From: Paralvinella palmiformis
Lineage: Eukaryota; Annelida; Polychaeta; Terebellida; Alvinellidae
Direction: 5' to 3'
Length of the DNA: 64,000 bases
NCBI GenBank assembly: GCA_025642065.1
Contig: JAODUP010000518.1
Location: 269,742 to 333,741, forward strand
The notes below the pieces were generated by a model, which was given only the letters and a program-made list of their open reading frames with translations, was not told where the DNA came from and did not search any database. Positions 45,670 through 56,726 of the stretch are shown here, one piece after another (position 1 is the first letter of the stretch; every line of letters begins with the position of its first letter). The position numbers were made by a program, and so were the translations under genes.

Positions 45670-46329
45670 TTAATTTACTATTAATAATGTATACATTGAT
45701 TTTATCAACAGATAAACTATTTCCTATTCTACGAACCATTCATCGTAATGAAGACGTCCTTGGTGCCCAAATACTGCGAACGCTGCATTATGAATCGTTT
45801 TGAAAATTCGAGTCTTCCTTTAGAAATCTGGGCCTTGAAGTAGGTCTATTATCTGGGACATTGGAGCATCCTTACTAAAGGGACTGATGGGTCATCGCTT
45901 CACTCTTCTAACCCCTCTTCTTCAGCTCTTAATAGACCTTTAGAATACATTGTTGTCTTCTACTATCTGGTCAGGGGGGGGAGGTAGATCGTTTATATAT
46001 GCTAATTGTGAAAACTCACGATAATCGTCATTGTTTTCACAACGGAAACAATAACTTGGCACATTATATTTATGCCCATGAAATTATTAATACCACTAAT
46101 GGTGTCATATTTTGAGAAGATCTTGCAACAGTATTGTCAGTGTTTCTTTTTAATTATTCATTTTGAATTATTGTTTTTCTAGTTGTTCTCGTTATGTGTT
46201 TTATTTAAAATTTATATTTTCCAGGATGGAATTCAACGTTTTAAGTGACTCATTTCTCCTCTACTATCCCAGTAACTATACAGCCCTCTCTGAACCTCCG
46301 ACGCCATCAGACACTGAAGAAACGAGGTA
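32328..46329 (+). CDS. Family GT49 glycosyltransferase (B4GAT1/LARGE-like), 9 exons
   Basis: GT49 enzymes transfer glucuronic acid in the Golgi; B4GAT1 and LARGE build the dystroglycan glycan. Exons: 32328-32409, 33971-34258, 39098-39256, 40694-40818, 41814-41969, 42152-42255, 45197-45269, 45712-45839, 46225-46326; all GT/AG and in phase. Residues 1-8 are basic, 9-25 form a signal anchor, 28-125 a Ser/Gln-rich stem. The catalytic domain follows: YTVTFVTSLNFDNLDRF, GPISAAVYIPS (177-187), YYPRNQLRNLAAKNTKTV, LLCDVDLIP with DVD at 243-245, VLVVPAFE, MPTNYHQWK, FYEPFIVMK and EFNVLSDSFLLYYPSNY. There is no GT8 domain, so it is not a full LARGE. TAA at 46327-46329 would end it at 406 residues, shorter at the C-terminus than B4GAT1; alternatively GT at 46327 is a donor to further exons. 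The last-exon ambiguity is unresolved. Confidence 0.85.
32745..32965 (-). mobile_element. SINE family C, tRNA-derived
   Basis: Read on minus: atggactagtaggtaagagt (A box-like), ggctcgaatcccgg (B box), then taggagttttttcacccaac and ggtaactggcaagggt. The body matches the fragment at 10444-10535. A G12 tract on plus near 32833 and the ttgaagtttggggtagagac block follow. It lies directly downstream of the RNase H remnant and could be a tail picked up with it. Confidence 0.6.
32970..33650 (-). mobile_element. Non-LTR retrotransposon remnant: RNase H domain
   Basis: On minus the frame from 33645 reads RGIHVILHWVPSHINLEGND then RADNRANEAT, the RNase H C-terminal motif (W-P-H-x-x-x-x-G-N-x-x-A-D). 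A second frame further on gives YDPIQYLLHCPACTKH, the HxxxC-type end found in I/Jockey-like ORF2. Frames are broken between these parts. It may be the 3' end of the same family as the RT fragment at 26590-27270. Confidence 0.75.
34690..37100 (+). mobile_element. CR1-like LINE remnant with internally repeated segments
   Basis: The parts appear in the right order: endonuclease end (ILDLVISRDTDNLINVVSVS at about 34865), linker (RRRPPLPWNNKDIQATKRH), RT core (LLDLSAAFDTVDHNIP at about 36038) and RT thumb (VTSRIDYCNSLLYGISDYNI at about 36712). A segment encoding a Leu-Asn-Lys-Tyr motif (aacaaatatttagccaatat) appears at about 35740, 35885 and 36418. Many stops and indels; non-functional. Confidence 0.75.
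37316..37370 (+). mobile_element. SINE family A, left part, split by a MITE
   Basis: The head gggctcctctgtggtttaat through cagttcactaccacc is the first part of a family A SINE. It stops at the insertion of the hAT-like MITE and resumes at 38595. Confidence 0.9.
37371..38594. mobile_element. hAT-like MITE inserted in a SINE (1224 bp)
   Basis: The left end is cagacatggcgtcaattcta and the right end gaatggaccccatttctg. The flanks are ctaccacc (37363-37370) and ctaccact (38595-38602), an 8-bp duplication with one mismatch. Removing the element restores a contiguous SINE head and B box. The middle holds a tyrosine-recombinase fragment. Confidence 0.88.
37637..38420 (+). mobile_element. Decayed tyrosine-recombinase (Crypton/DIRS-type) fragment
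   Basis: The frame at 37826-38116 reads FHCPVLALKRMYLLSSTQQG, then PLTYGKITKYLKSLLKQL, then GYTSHRFGRGVASFCSRLAF. That layout (cPv-al, pLTY, HxxR box) is typical of the catalytic C-terminus of eukaryotic tyrosine recombinases. In the usual SHSFRRGGA motif the conserved Arg after Phe is here Gly, so it is inactive. Blocks at 37688-37752 and 38346-38415 repeat one another (ggttccagtatatt then cacatgtaagtgttaa). Confidence 0.65.
38595..38705 (+). mobile_element. SINE family A, right part
   Basis: Continues the copy begun at 37316: ctaccacttgagttcaaatc, then gagcatatctgaagggtgtt, then ggcccatttaggcaacc. The tail is lost. Confidence 0.85.
39288..39360. repeat. (CA)n and short (TA)n
   Basis: Starts about 30 bases after the donor of GT49 exon 3 (39257). 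Confidence 0.95.
39915..40070. repeat. Local duplication around ccgagcatcgg
   Basis: The block tgctcggatctttatctcca then acgaacacgattacgatgct recurs about 104 bases on as tgctcggacctttatcatca then acgagcacgattccgatcat. The palindromic ccgagcatcgg lies between. A related piece is at 39380-39420. It is intronic in GT49. Confidence 0.75.
40081..40124. repeat. (TA)n microsatellite
   Basis: A pure TA run directly after the ccgagcatcgg repeat block. Confidence 0.95.
40307..40506 (+). mobile_element. SINE family A, full length with exact TSD
   Basis: This is the best copy in the window. Head gggcgcctccgtggactagc, B box gtgttcgaatct, body ttcatctttgacttcgcttc and cattacctttggaggtcgct, then gtgcacaaaagtggccgtaa, then a (CAT)n tail. 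The 16-base sequence tctcatacaatttacc stands on both sides (40291-40306 and 40507-40522) without mismatch. Confidence 0.95.
41590..41702 (+). repeat. About 110-bp repeat, second copy at 62944-63050
   Basis: Shared blocks include agatttatggaggtagatct here (tatttattgaggtaggtct in the other copy), tatgttgatgatctgtgcct and gttgcctctttatatgtacc. It ends in aaaaacac, running into a (CA)n tract here. Confidence 0.8.
41698..41736. repeat. (CA)n microsatellite
   Basis: Lies about 80 bases before the acceptor of GT49 exon 5. Confidence 0.95.
42278..42342. repeat. (TA)n microsatellite
   Basis: Begins about 22 bases after the donor of GT49 exon 6 (42256). Confidence 0.95.
42496..42695 (-). mobile_element. 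SINE family A, full length
   Basis: On plus, tail gatgatgatgatgaagatgg, body ggtaatgaagggaagtcaaa, head with gagattcgaactcaggtcgt, ending gaccacagaggcgcccc. In a GT49 intron. Confidence 0.88.
42696..45196 (+). other. GT49 intron 6, mostly unannotated
   Basis: Contains a 25-base tandem repeat at 42953-43026 and a TTG/TTA-rich stretch at 43275-43320. No exon or recognised transposon in the rest. Exons 42152-42255 and 45197-45269 join in phase across it. Confidence 0.5.
42953..43026. repeat. 25-bp tandem repeat, 3 units
   Basis: The unit gcgttatgaaactgttggta plus tatag is present three times with single substitutions. Confidence 0.9.
45419..45514. repeat. (TA)n then (CA)n
   Basis: A short TA run is followed by about 80 bases of pure CA repeat in GT49 intron 7. 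Open frames across it are artefacts. Confidence 0.95.
45583..45668. repeat. (TA)n, about 86 bp
   Basis: A long pure TA tract ending about 43 bases before the acceptor of GT49 exon 8 (45712). Confidence 0.95.
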
Positions 46330-46342
46330 AATTATCACCATC

Positions 46343-46427
<85 letters not shown>

Positions 46428-46476
46428 GCACGCACACACACACACACACACTCTCTCTCTCACTCTCTCTCTCTTC

Positions 46477-46527
<51 letters not shown>

Positions 46528-46560
46528 TGTTGTTGTTCCTTGTGTGTGTGTGTGTGTGTT
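46343..46560. repeat. Compound (CT)n(CA)n(CT)n(TA)n(GT)n tract
   Basis: Begins 17 bases after the exon at 46225-46326. About 100 bases of CA repeat, then CT, TA and GT runs. CA and GT runs on one strand could pair as a long hairpin. Confidence 0.95.
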
Positions 46561-49500
46561 AAACGGAATCAACATCATTTACTAAAATCGTCCTCAGAAT
46601 ATAGGTAGTTGTCGATATTTGATTGCCTTCCCTCCTTCATCCTGATAGGTGTACCGCTCTTGTCAAGGCAAATGTAATAAGGTCTATTGTGAGCAGATTC
46701 GGCATGAGACCAATACCTAGATATAGGAAAACAACGTCTGGTTAGAGAAGAAATAAAACTGGTCTGACTTCAGAGGAAGAAATGTCTCAGTATAAATGTT
46801 ACTTCATCAAGATTAACGAACAAACAATATATATTTTTAACACACTGAGTGTGTTTAGTTGTATACTTGATTGCTTGCCATAAACACTAGATTACTACAC
46901 TTCTGTTGCCGCGCTACGCAACTCGGTAGTCTATTATTAATTTCATTGCTGTGTCATCCAAATTGGATCTGTATTCAATCCAATATAACCTCGATATGCT
47001 GGCAACTTGTCCTCTAATTAGATAATTTAGGATTTCTAGACTAGTCTTGTTAATTAGCTAAAGGGAGTTTCACCATTGCTATTATAATTAGCCTGATTAG
47101 TGCCAGCAAACCGTATCGAAAATGCTCAATTTATGTTCTTTTTGGTGATAAATAATTTAACAATTAAGTGAAAAAATTAGCAATTTTGGCAACAAACATG
47201 ACACTTTTAGGAATTATCAAGTTTAACTATAAAACAGATGATCTGGGGTCATTTGTAAATATTCAATATAGCCATTATTTCGTAATAATTTTCTTTATAA
47301 TTATTGTACACATTGTGCGGTTGTCGGATTGATTGACATTATATGGGCAATCATGTAGTGGATGATATTAAAACAATTGTCACGTGAACAATCCAGATGG
47401 CTGTCAGAAGGAACTTGCCAGTTAAGTAAAAATAAATCTATAAACTGTATTCTTTATTCAAGATGCCTGAGCCTCATGGTATAAAGTACTTGCATAACTG
47501 CGCACACGACAAATACTAGGTGTATAAACATATAAGTTATAAATTACAATTTGTTGAACATGCTATGAACACCTAGATACGGTAAATATATTTAGACAGA
47601 TTGATATTTACATATTTGTTATTGTGTGACATTACATAATAACATGCTGTAAAAGAGTTATCATAAAAGTGGATATCTGGTGTTGGTACAGAGGATAGAT
47701 ATAAATTTTAAGAGCTCTAAAACATATTTCGTATCGTCAACAGTTTGTTTGATCCAAACATCTCCAAGATCAAGGCTAAACAATATATCTTTAACATTTG
47801 ACGCCTATGTAACCCTGTCTTTGTCGCTAAGACTCTTGAGAAAATCATGAAAAGCCTTTCCTGGGATTCCAGTAGGTCGGACGCATGACCAGAATTACAT
47901 ATGTGTCAAAGGTAATGGTGGAGAGAAAGGACTGACCTAAATTACACGTGACTTACTGGTTGCATGATCCGATATATCCATGCTATTTACTGAAGTTGAA
48001 GCTGCAATAGAAGAATGCAATGGTAAAACACCAGATCTTCGTCACAATGAACAAGTGAATGCATTCACAATAGGTAATCCTTTCATAGAAGAGAATCTGG
48101 ATCTGTTGAACTGGGAGTGGTAGATGCCCTACGTAAAGAACAGAATGTCGATAAGGACGATATTTTGCAAATGTTGTGAATGATCGAATAGACAAGAGAA
48201 GAAAGTCAGCGTTTAGGTCAGCATGTCATATCAAACTAAATGTTTTAACAAAAGAGCTAAAACACAGCAATGACAACACGGAAGGGACGTGATATAACCA
48301 CTTGAGCATTTGTTGCACTGAGTTCAATGCTTATAGAATACAGACTGAAGGAGATCATACCGCAGATTGAGTGATTCTTTGCACTCATATACAACTTATG
48401 AATTATAACTTACACTGTTTTAACATGTCAGGATTTCAATATCCGGTCAATATGGTTAGTTGCGACTAAGCTATATTTAATGTTGATATAAATTAGATTG
48501 TCACTGTTGGTCCAGACGCTAACCCCTTCTGCCGCGAAAAGCTCCGGCACTCTGCGCATGCGCAATTCTAGCAAACCTTAGAAATTATATTATTCACTCT
48601 GTCTTACTATAGGCTAACGATACATGAAGACATTCTGAAATTGGGTACAGTGTCAAACCGTAGTTGTTTCGGGGACAATCTGAAACCGGGTACAATTCCA
48701 CACCGCGGTGAGTGACTATCCTTCCAGCACTAATCTTTTACAAAATGGAAATTGAATACACCTAGAATGCTATTTCGCGGTTTATTTTGTGGTTCTTTCA
48801 TTCGTTAAAGTGTTTTCTATGTATTTGAATTTTAGACTGCTGTTTAGAAACAGCCAGATTCAAAATATCTACTGGTTTTCTACGATTGCTGAAACTTCGC
48901 AAAATAATAAAAGTAAACTGTAAATATATTGATGAAATCAATTATTTCAGGGTAGCAGATCTGTTTTCGTAACACCCAATAAAGGTGTGTGTGTGTGTGT
49001 GCGTGTGCGTGCGCGTGCGTAAGCTTTAATACTTTAGCAATGAACACCTATCTAGACACTAACATAACTTATTTAGGATCTCCCGAAAGACGTCATGGAA
49101 AGCTTTACATTGTCTATCATAAAGCCCTTTGGGGTGAGAATTGTTTGTGTGTTTTTTTTTGTTGGAAACGCAGGGGTAGACCTTAGAGTAGATATTTAAT
49201 GCTGAAGTAATAGGGTTTCGTCAAAACATCAAAACAAAATGGGAGAAATTTCAATTTATGACAATCAATGCCATATGACTTGTATCCATCGACATTATCA
49301 TATCATGTTAAGTGTTATATAATTATCTTATATAATTAGATGAATAAAGTTAATTATATTTTACCATATATTGTGCGCAAGAAACATTTATGTATTTGAA
49401 CATAGTGTTAATGATATAATTGAACAGTGTCAGTGATATAATTGCACATATTGATCTTGCAATAATAATTTGTAAAAAAAAATAAGCACAGTCTATCAAT

Positions 49501-49727
49501 CCTAAGAGCATTAGCTCTCCAATGACTCAAATATCTGCATTCTAAATAAAATTACCGATATTTCAGGAATATACACTTAACAGAATAGTAAATTGATCTG
49601 GCCTACCAGAAAAATAGTAACACAACATATCGTGTCAATAACATGTGTTAATCATAGTATCTACATGCATAACCCTTCCGGATTGTCATATGCAAAATTG
49701 CTATCTTAGTGTCATATATAATAATAT
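46561..49727. other. Region downstream of the recognised GT49 exons
   Basis: No recognised exon. On plus at about 47992-48130 a frame reads EVEAAIEECNGKTPDLRHNE then NPFIEENLDLLNWEW before a stop; it looks like decayed coding sequence, perhaps of the same multicopy element as 49728-52560. A GT-rich run is at 48986-49020. Confidence 0.4.
47990..48135 (+). pseudogene. Decayed coding fragment, unidentified
   Basis: The plus frame gives EVEAAIEECNGKTPDLRHNE, then QVNAFTIGNPFIEENLDLLN, ending WEW and a stop. Composition is that of real protein and unlike the AT-rich background. I do not recognise a family and see no start codon or splice context. Confidence 0.4.
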
Positions 49728-52560
49728 TCAAATATAATCATGGTCCTCATTCATTTCATCACTGCCATACAAGTCTTCACCATAGCCGACTTCTCCATGG
49801 TCAACTTCACCTACAACGGGAGCTGGCGTGTTGTGATCTAGAGCTCTGTATATACCAGACGCTCCCTTCCACATTCTGACAAGATAATTAACCCGGACTA
49901 ATTTCTTCCCAAGAACCTTAGCACATGGTGGTATTGAGCTGTGACTCACACCCTTGATTGAATCCAATGGGTCATCCATGTTATTTGGGCCGTCTGTTTG
50001 CTGGAAGATAACAAGACTTGTAACATTCATATTTGCCATCTTTGCTCTTCCATACAGGTGGCATACAAATGTTTCACATATTTCGAAGAGGGCATCAAAG
50101 AGAAGACCAGTTCCAAGCTTGGATACAGCATCTAGGAATCCTACACTTTTCATCATAATATCCATACGTTTTACCTTTCTTTCTTTTGATGCGGAATGAG
50201 GAAGTGTAATCGCACCCGGTGAAAGCGTGTAATCCAGGTAGGGTAACCAATATAACATTTCAATTTGTTAACCAGATCAATGATACTATTGAATCGCCTG
50301 ATGTTGTTCCTGGGAAGACGAGCATCTGACTAAATTATTAAATGCGTATCTGCTTTAGACAGGTAGTACCGTAATATGATTAGTACGTCAGTGTCATTAC
50401 TCCTTATTAAGATGATAGTAGCCTCTAGATCATGTGCTACAAAATCTAGATAAAAACAATTCAGGCATCTACCTCTTCGTGGAAGGATTTGAGTGTTGGT
50501 ACTGTGATATAGGTTCTATCACCATCGGCAGCTGTGATAGTGATATGTGCCACCCAGAGCAAGATATACTTCATGATGGTAAATGATATGTGCAAAGGGA
50601 GTTTTCATCCACTTAAAAGCTAGGCAACGAAAAACCTTTAACATGAGGACCTGACAACATATTGCCAATTCCTGTGTCTGTACTGGTCTTGGCCTTTGAT
50701 TCCGAATAACACTGACTGAGAACCAAGTCGTTGCTTTTCAGCATCTTTGATAGAAGGTGTGTTGTACACATCACGTCACATCGCATAACATCACAGGATT
50801 AATGTTGTTTCAACTATGCAGACACCAACATCAATTGGTGCATTAGATTCTTCTAAGTTACTCTCAAGTTTATCCCAATGGCTTTGACTTGCCAGTGGTT
50901 TTCATGCTTCCATCAGTATGTGACAATGATAATGGAATTGGTGCAGAAATCTCTCCAGATCTATCTTCCCCATGGTACTGTTCCAGAGAAAATGACCAAA
51001 CAAGTGTTTCCCTTTTCTCTTTTTTTTGGGTACGTTATTAATTATTATTATTTGACTCTTTACCGAAGCTGATACACACATTTTTTAAATTCTTGGAATG
51101 GGCTGCTCAAATCGAAACGGACATTTGAACACATTACAGGCGTGCCGAACATTCTCTGACTAGGTCTTCCCCATGCTGATTAAATTCAACAAATATCCTT
51201 GATTTTATCAGCAAATGTATGACCCGTGGCAAGGTAATGCAAGTTGTCATCAGCTTCCATGTGATAATGACCTGTAGTAGACTTGATTCAAGACACTAGC
51301 GCCATGTTTATCATTCATAGAATGTCTCGGTATTCCATTTTAGTCATATGTTTTGGCCTGGCAATCTATTTGTCAACATAACCAAACATAGTTATCTTAT
51401 ATCTGTCCTTTATGGTTCTTGATATCAATAATGTTACGATATCTAGTGATGATCTTCTTAGTTAGACACATAATGTTTGCCAGTATTGATCATACCTTGA
51501 TTTATGGCGAACATCACATAAAAAACGTACAAAATCAACCGGATGGGTCACCTTTTCTTTGGTAAAATCACCTACCAAAGATATTTGAAGAGTGGTATTC
51601 ATTTCATTGATTATCTTTGCGGTGTAATTCATAATTGGATAAGTGATAAGAATTACTATTTTGGATATATCTGTTAGAAACTTTATTATATTATGTTACA
51701 TAACATGCTTCGATGCAAATCTCGTGAGACAAGCTTTATTTAATTTAATGAGAGCCGATAACGTTTATCGTTTTAGTTGCATCTGGATATATGATATTCA
51801 AATGCAGAATCAGTGTATAAAACTTGAAGGAAGTTGACCAAATCATCCGGTAGCGCAGTTTCCCTTTGGTCAGAACTTCAGCTCATAACGTTTAAGGCAA
51901 ATAATCTAATGTTTGTCTTTAGCAACATGAATGCATTATCATGGCCTGGTAGTTTTTCTGCTCTGTCTCAGTGTTCACACCCTCAGTTTTATTCAGATAT
52001 TATCGCTTTCACCTATGATGGTAGTTTACATCTTTGACAATCCTGTCTACACCACTGATCTTAGCAAACATTTCCACATCATTTGCAGATACAGCTGTGT
52101 TATAGATACGGGCTGCTCCCTCTTTTCTTTAACAATTACCAAGTGGTTCCTTCCCATGGCGTGCCCTGGACTTCTTGATACAGCCACAAAACATATATAC
52201 AGGGGAAAACATATCAGAAGTACAAGTTGTTGTCTCAATATCTGACTTAAGAACATATTATGTCAGACTTGGACTTCCATTACTTCTGGAAGAACGGAGA
52301 GGGCCGTAAAGTTCCTGTAGCAAATTGAATGGCAGCCAGTGCTTTATCATAATTGTCTGGAAGAGTTACATTCGAATATTTGGATATCTCATACTGTCTC
52401 GTTCTGAATACATCTGTAGCTCCACTCGGATACATATAGGATGTAGCATACAGGACTCGCAATGCTTTGCTGGAGCCTATTTTCCAGCATTCCATATCAC
52501 TGCGCCAGACATTACCCGGAAAGAGATAATAAGAAAGGTTTATTCCCCCAATCAAACCTT
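49728..52560 (-). pseudogene. Decayed ORF of an unidentified multicopy element
   Basis: Read on minus from 52555, coding-like pieces follow one another with stops and frameshifts: DNYDKALAAIQFATGTLRPS, later HPVDFVRFLCDVRHKSRYDQ, KITMFGYVDK then IARPKHMTKMEYRDI, then HYLATGHTFADKIKDI, and last an intact 176-codon frame at 50258-49728 with FEICETFVCHLYGRAKMANM and VRVNYLVRMWKGASG. The FVCHLYG segment followed by a His/Arg-x-x-Tyr-Gln-x-x-x-Trp-like pattern reminds me of a repeated uncharacterised protein family in invertebrate genomes, probably carried by a mobile element. This is recollection, not a search result. No transposase or RT motif is seen. Confidence 0.5.
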
Positions 52561-54257
52561 CCTTCCGCCATTTATCTTTAGTTTCTTGGATGATTTGATG
52601 GAATTACATCGCATTTTAACTTTGAACAAAGCTCTTTATTTCAAAATATGTCCATTCTTATGTTAAATGCCACACAATTATTATGCAGTTATGACAGGCA
52701 ACAATACGAAATCTAGTATTAATGGCAGTTCCAAAATGGCTGACAGGTATTAAATGACACCAGGCTAAAATATATATATCGTAATGATGGCCTAAACCAC
52801 ATGCGCAATTATCTACTTATCCTGAAAGATATCATATGGCATATGGTAGTAAATATGATTTTCAATCGTTTCAATAACAGCCATTTTGAATTCCGAATTA
52901 ACCAAGAGTCATTACGATTTGTTAGTTTCATCATTAGATTCCTCATCTTCAAAAACGTAATTTCGCTAATTTCATTAACGCCATTTTGAAAATGACGTCA
53001 CACAAGAAGTCCATCTGAAATTGGTGATGGTGGCATCCAGTTTTCATGTTAGGAGAGGTCCCCGGAACAAAATAAAATAGCTCTCATAGGTTCCAGGGGG
53101 ATGGACGGGGGACCTATCGCGCCTACGCACTAATACTATTTCAATCATGAATCAATTTTATTTAGCAACTATATAAAAGAGACACACGAAATTAATTACT
53201 TATGTAAAACGTGTATGATAGTTAGTAGTTTGCAGTCTCGGGCCATAGAAACACGTCGTCTATACGGTCAAATCGGTATTAAGTTTAAAGGTTTTACATA
53301 GCTTAGACGAAGAATGAATGCCAATTTGTTGGATTTAGCATGTTAAACACTTAACTATTTTATTAATGTGAGTTAATACAAATAGGACAAACAAAGGTAA
53401 TTTCGGACGATATTTATGCTTCCTTTGGTCAATAGATTTGACTGAAAGGCAAGAAACTGACATACAAGAATTATTTAAAATTGGTTTTGCATATGGGTCT
53501 ATCTTATTGACATGCTTTCTCTGACCATATCATGTCTTTCAGGGGTAATATTTTCAATTAAGAACGGAAATCATCTTTTTATTAGGGAAACTTACTTACA
53601 AACAAATATCTTGCCACCAGCAATATATGTAATCAATTAGTACCCGTGTCTCCAAGTCGGTAATTGCAAAACAATTAGCTGATATGGGGACACATTTATT
53701 TTTTTTAAATTTTAAACAAATTATAACCAGCAATTTAGAAGCAGCCTACGGTGTTAATACTTTCTTTTTGAAAATAATGTCTCCAACACTATACGTAATT
53801 TCAAGATGTTGACAAAACCTAGAAGCACATCGTATGTTTTAGAATCAGTTATTCCAATTAATGTTATCCAAATCGACAACATCCATTAAGACACGGTTTA
53901 CCATGTCACATTAAGATTTCATTTTTCGGGTAACAGTTCACTTTCATTTCAAAATTTCAAGACTGAGACAAATAAGTTCACACAAATTATAGATAACAAT
54001 GTATACAATCGTCAGCCAACAATATGATTTCGCAACATAAAGGTATTTACCATTATTCCAGTATGTTTGGCCTTATCACCCTCATATGTTAACGAAATGG
54101 CTAAAGAAATCTATAGAGTGAAATTCGTTATGAAGATAGTTTTGTAGTCTTGTGGGGCTCCTTGACCTGATTATATTTGTATGGAGTCGACTACAAGATC
54201 ATTGTGCTATTTGACATCAGATCGTGTGATTTCATCCTTCCCCCTTTACGATATGGT

Positions 54258-54445
54258 CAAATGATTGATGTTTTACACCCAATTTTGTGCACATGATAGG
54301 CTAAATGGGCCAAACGACCTTCAAATGTATTGAGGCGAAGTCAAAGATAACACCCCTTTGAGATATGCCCAGGGTGAGATTCGAATTCAGGTGGAAGTGA
54401 TCTGTGATCCAACGCGCTACCAGCTAGATCACGGAGGCGCCCCCA
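54258..54445 (-). mobile_element. SINE family A, full length
   Basis: On plus: ttttgtgcacatgataggct, gaggcgaagtcaaagataac, gagattcgaattcaggtgga, ending gatcacggaggcgccccc. Flanks atatggtca and atctggtca may be a degraded target duplication. Confidence 0.88.
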
Positions 54446-54773
54446 CAATCTGGTCATAGAGGAAGCCGTAGTTGTAATTTTAGAGGCATTACACATTCAT
54501 GTCACAATGGTTGAAAGTGTACATATTTAACTAGGTCTAATCGTGGAGGAATTTAAGCCATTCTAACACGAGAAAAAACATTATATTTGGGAATCGTGCA
54601 TCCTGTATCATCACCAACTAGAATCAAAACAGCCACACAAATCTGGAATTCAACCGGTCCAAATCACAATATTTACGCTTAATTTAATCATCAAATTCAA
54701 AATAGCTGCAAAAAATGGTCAATATTTTGCTTGCTATATTAGGGTCTGCAAATTTCAGCTTTGGGTGTGTGGT

Positions 54774-54774
54774 G

Positions 54775-54845
<71 letters not shown>
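54774..54845. repeat. (TA)n microsatellite
   Basis: Nearly pure TA tract of about 70 bases. Confidence 0.95.
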
Positions 54846-54849
<4 letters not shown>

Positions 54850-55393
54850 AACAGTCCATTATCATTGCCGATTATTAATCTAGAGTAGAGCCCAAGCGAT
54901 AAATACTATTTTATAAGTCCTCATAATAGTTTGTCATATGCACCAATGCTAATTGTAATGATAGTAACTCAAAGCAAGTGTTATGTTTATTGTATTTCTA
55001 GAGGTCTATCGCGTCATGTCACCTTGGCTTTATTATCTTATTATTTTATTATTATATTGTCTTTGTCTGTTGTCTTTGTTTGATCCTAGCAGATAAGCAA
55101 CGACTGATCCCTTGGTGCAGTTATATTTCTTGGCTGTTTAATATTACTTTAATTAGAATCAATTGTTGGTCAACATTAGACAGGCTTTATTATATTATTG
55201 ATACGTTTTATTAGGTGACGTAAAGAGATGGTGATATATTTATAAAAATATTTTAAAGGATTTCAAAGGATTACTTAATTAGTAATAATTTATCAATTTT
55301 CAGTTAACCATCAATCAATCAATCAATCACGAAATTAATCAATCAATCAACCAGTACTTTAAACTCACATCACTGCTTTCTTCAAGTGCACTG

Positions 55394-55404
55394 ATATATA
55401 TATA

Positions 55405-55461
<57 letters not shown>
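55394..55461. repeat. (TA)n microsatellite
   Basis: Nearly pure TA tract with one interruption near its start. Confidence 0.95.
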
Positions 55462-55464
<3 letters not shown>

Positions 55465-55707
55465 TTGTTAACCTATTTTATTTGAGATGGTATACAAAGG
55501 TAGATAATTGTTATCTGGGAACAATTAATATAAGCTGTCTGCTGTAAATGCCCAAAATATAACATGAAGGTGAGTAATGGTACGTTGTCGACTGAAATAC
55601 TTGAGTAGATAAATAATGAGACGACGATAAAGCTGATAGAATAATAGCAAGCTGAGGATGTTACACATATTGGTATAACGTAATTATTTACAATCAGATA
55701 AGATTAG

Positions 55708-56063
55708 CTTATCTGTGAACTTTCCCACTGACCAGCGGTCTATTCTCGAGGAGCATCATGTACCCTCTACGACGTTTATAATCCAGGTATTCAGCTCAAA
55801 GCTGTCTGTACGGTGTGAAGAACAACCAGAACGACATGGCAGTAAGTTTAATAGATACATAAACACATATCTTTGTGTGTGTGTATGTGTGTGTGTGTAT
55901 ATATATTTGTGTGTGTGCGTGCGTGTGCGTGTGTGTGTGCGTGCGTGTGTGTGTGTGTGTTCATATGAAGTGACGTGGTTTCCGTGAATGCACATTTAAA
56001 AACAATATAATTCAGCTAACTGCTATTGCTACTATTACTACAACAACAACCACCACCACCACC

Positions 56064-56095
<32 letters not shown>

Positions 56096-56676
56096 CTACT
56101 ACTACTACTACAACAACAACAACTACTACTACAACCACTATTCCTACGGCTACTGATATTACTACCATAATGAATACAATACAACTGTAACTACTACAAC
56201 TACTTCTACTAGTTGTACTTCTACTATTATTACTACTACTACTGGTACTATTACTACTATTATTAATACTATTACAACTGTACCTACTAATACTAATACT
56301 ACCACTAAATTACTACTATACTACTACTACTATTATTGTTACTACTACATATATTACTGTTAGGATATTCCTAAGGTTTAATAGTTACAGTTCTGCAATA
56401 CAAATCTCTAAGTCGTGGATTCAAATCCGACTTATACCTATGTCTGTGGGATGTTTTCTGGGCCAAATGTCCCACTTGTAAATAGGGCCAAGGCTAAATA
56501 AACCAACCAACCAATCTGTATTTCTATTTGTGCTGTTACAACAACAACTACTACTACAAGCATTACTACTACTACTACTACAACTACTACTGCTACTACT
56601 CATACTACAAACTACAATTATTATTAGTTCTACTATTATTAATATTACCACTACTACTACTACTACTACTACTACA

Positions 56677-56726
<50 letters not shown>

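Larger units (their letters stand above)
52561..55707. other. Intergenic or intronic AT-rich stretch
   Basis: Has several short ccattttgaa blocks near 52730, 52880 and 52979, a family A SINE at 54258-54445, and (TA)n at 54774-54845 and 55394-55461. No recognised exon. Confidence 0.5.

Noticed and set aside
45371..45803. Open frames of poly(Tyr-Ile), poly(His-Thr) or poly(Cys-Val)
   Set aside because: They are six-frame translations of TA and CA microsatellites here and in many similar places (31049, 32291, 42232, 46245, 58270, 59286).
32328..46326. Full LARGE (bifunctional) glycosyltransferase
   Set aside because: Only the GT49 domain is encoded; the stem exon leads directly into GT49 with no GT8 domain before it.
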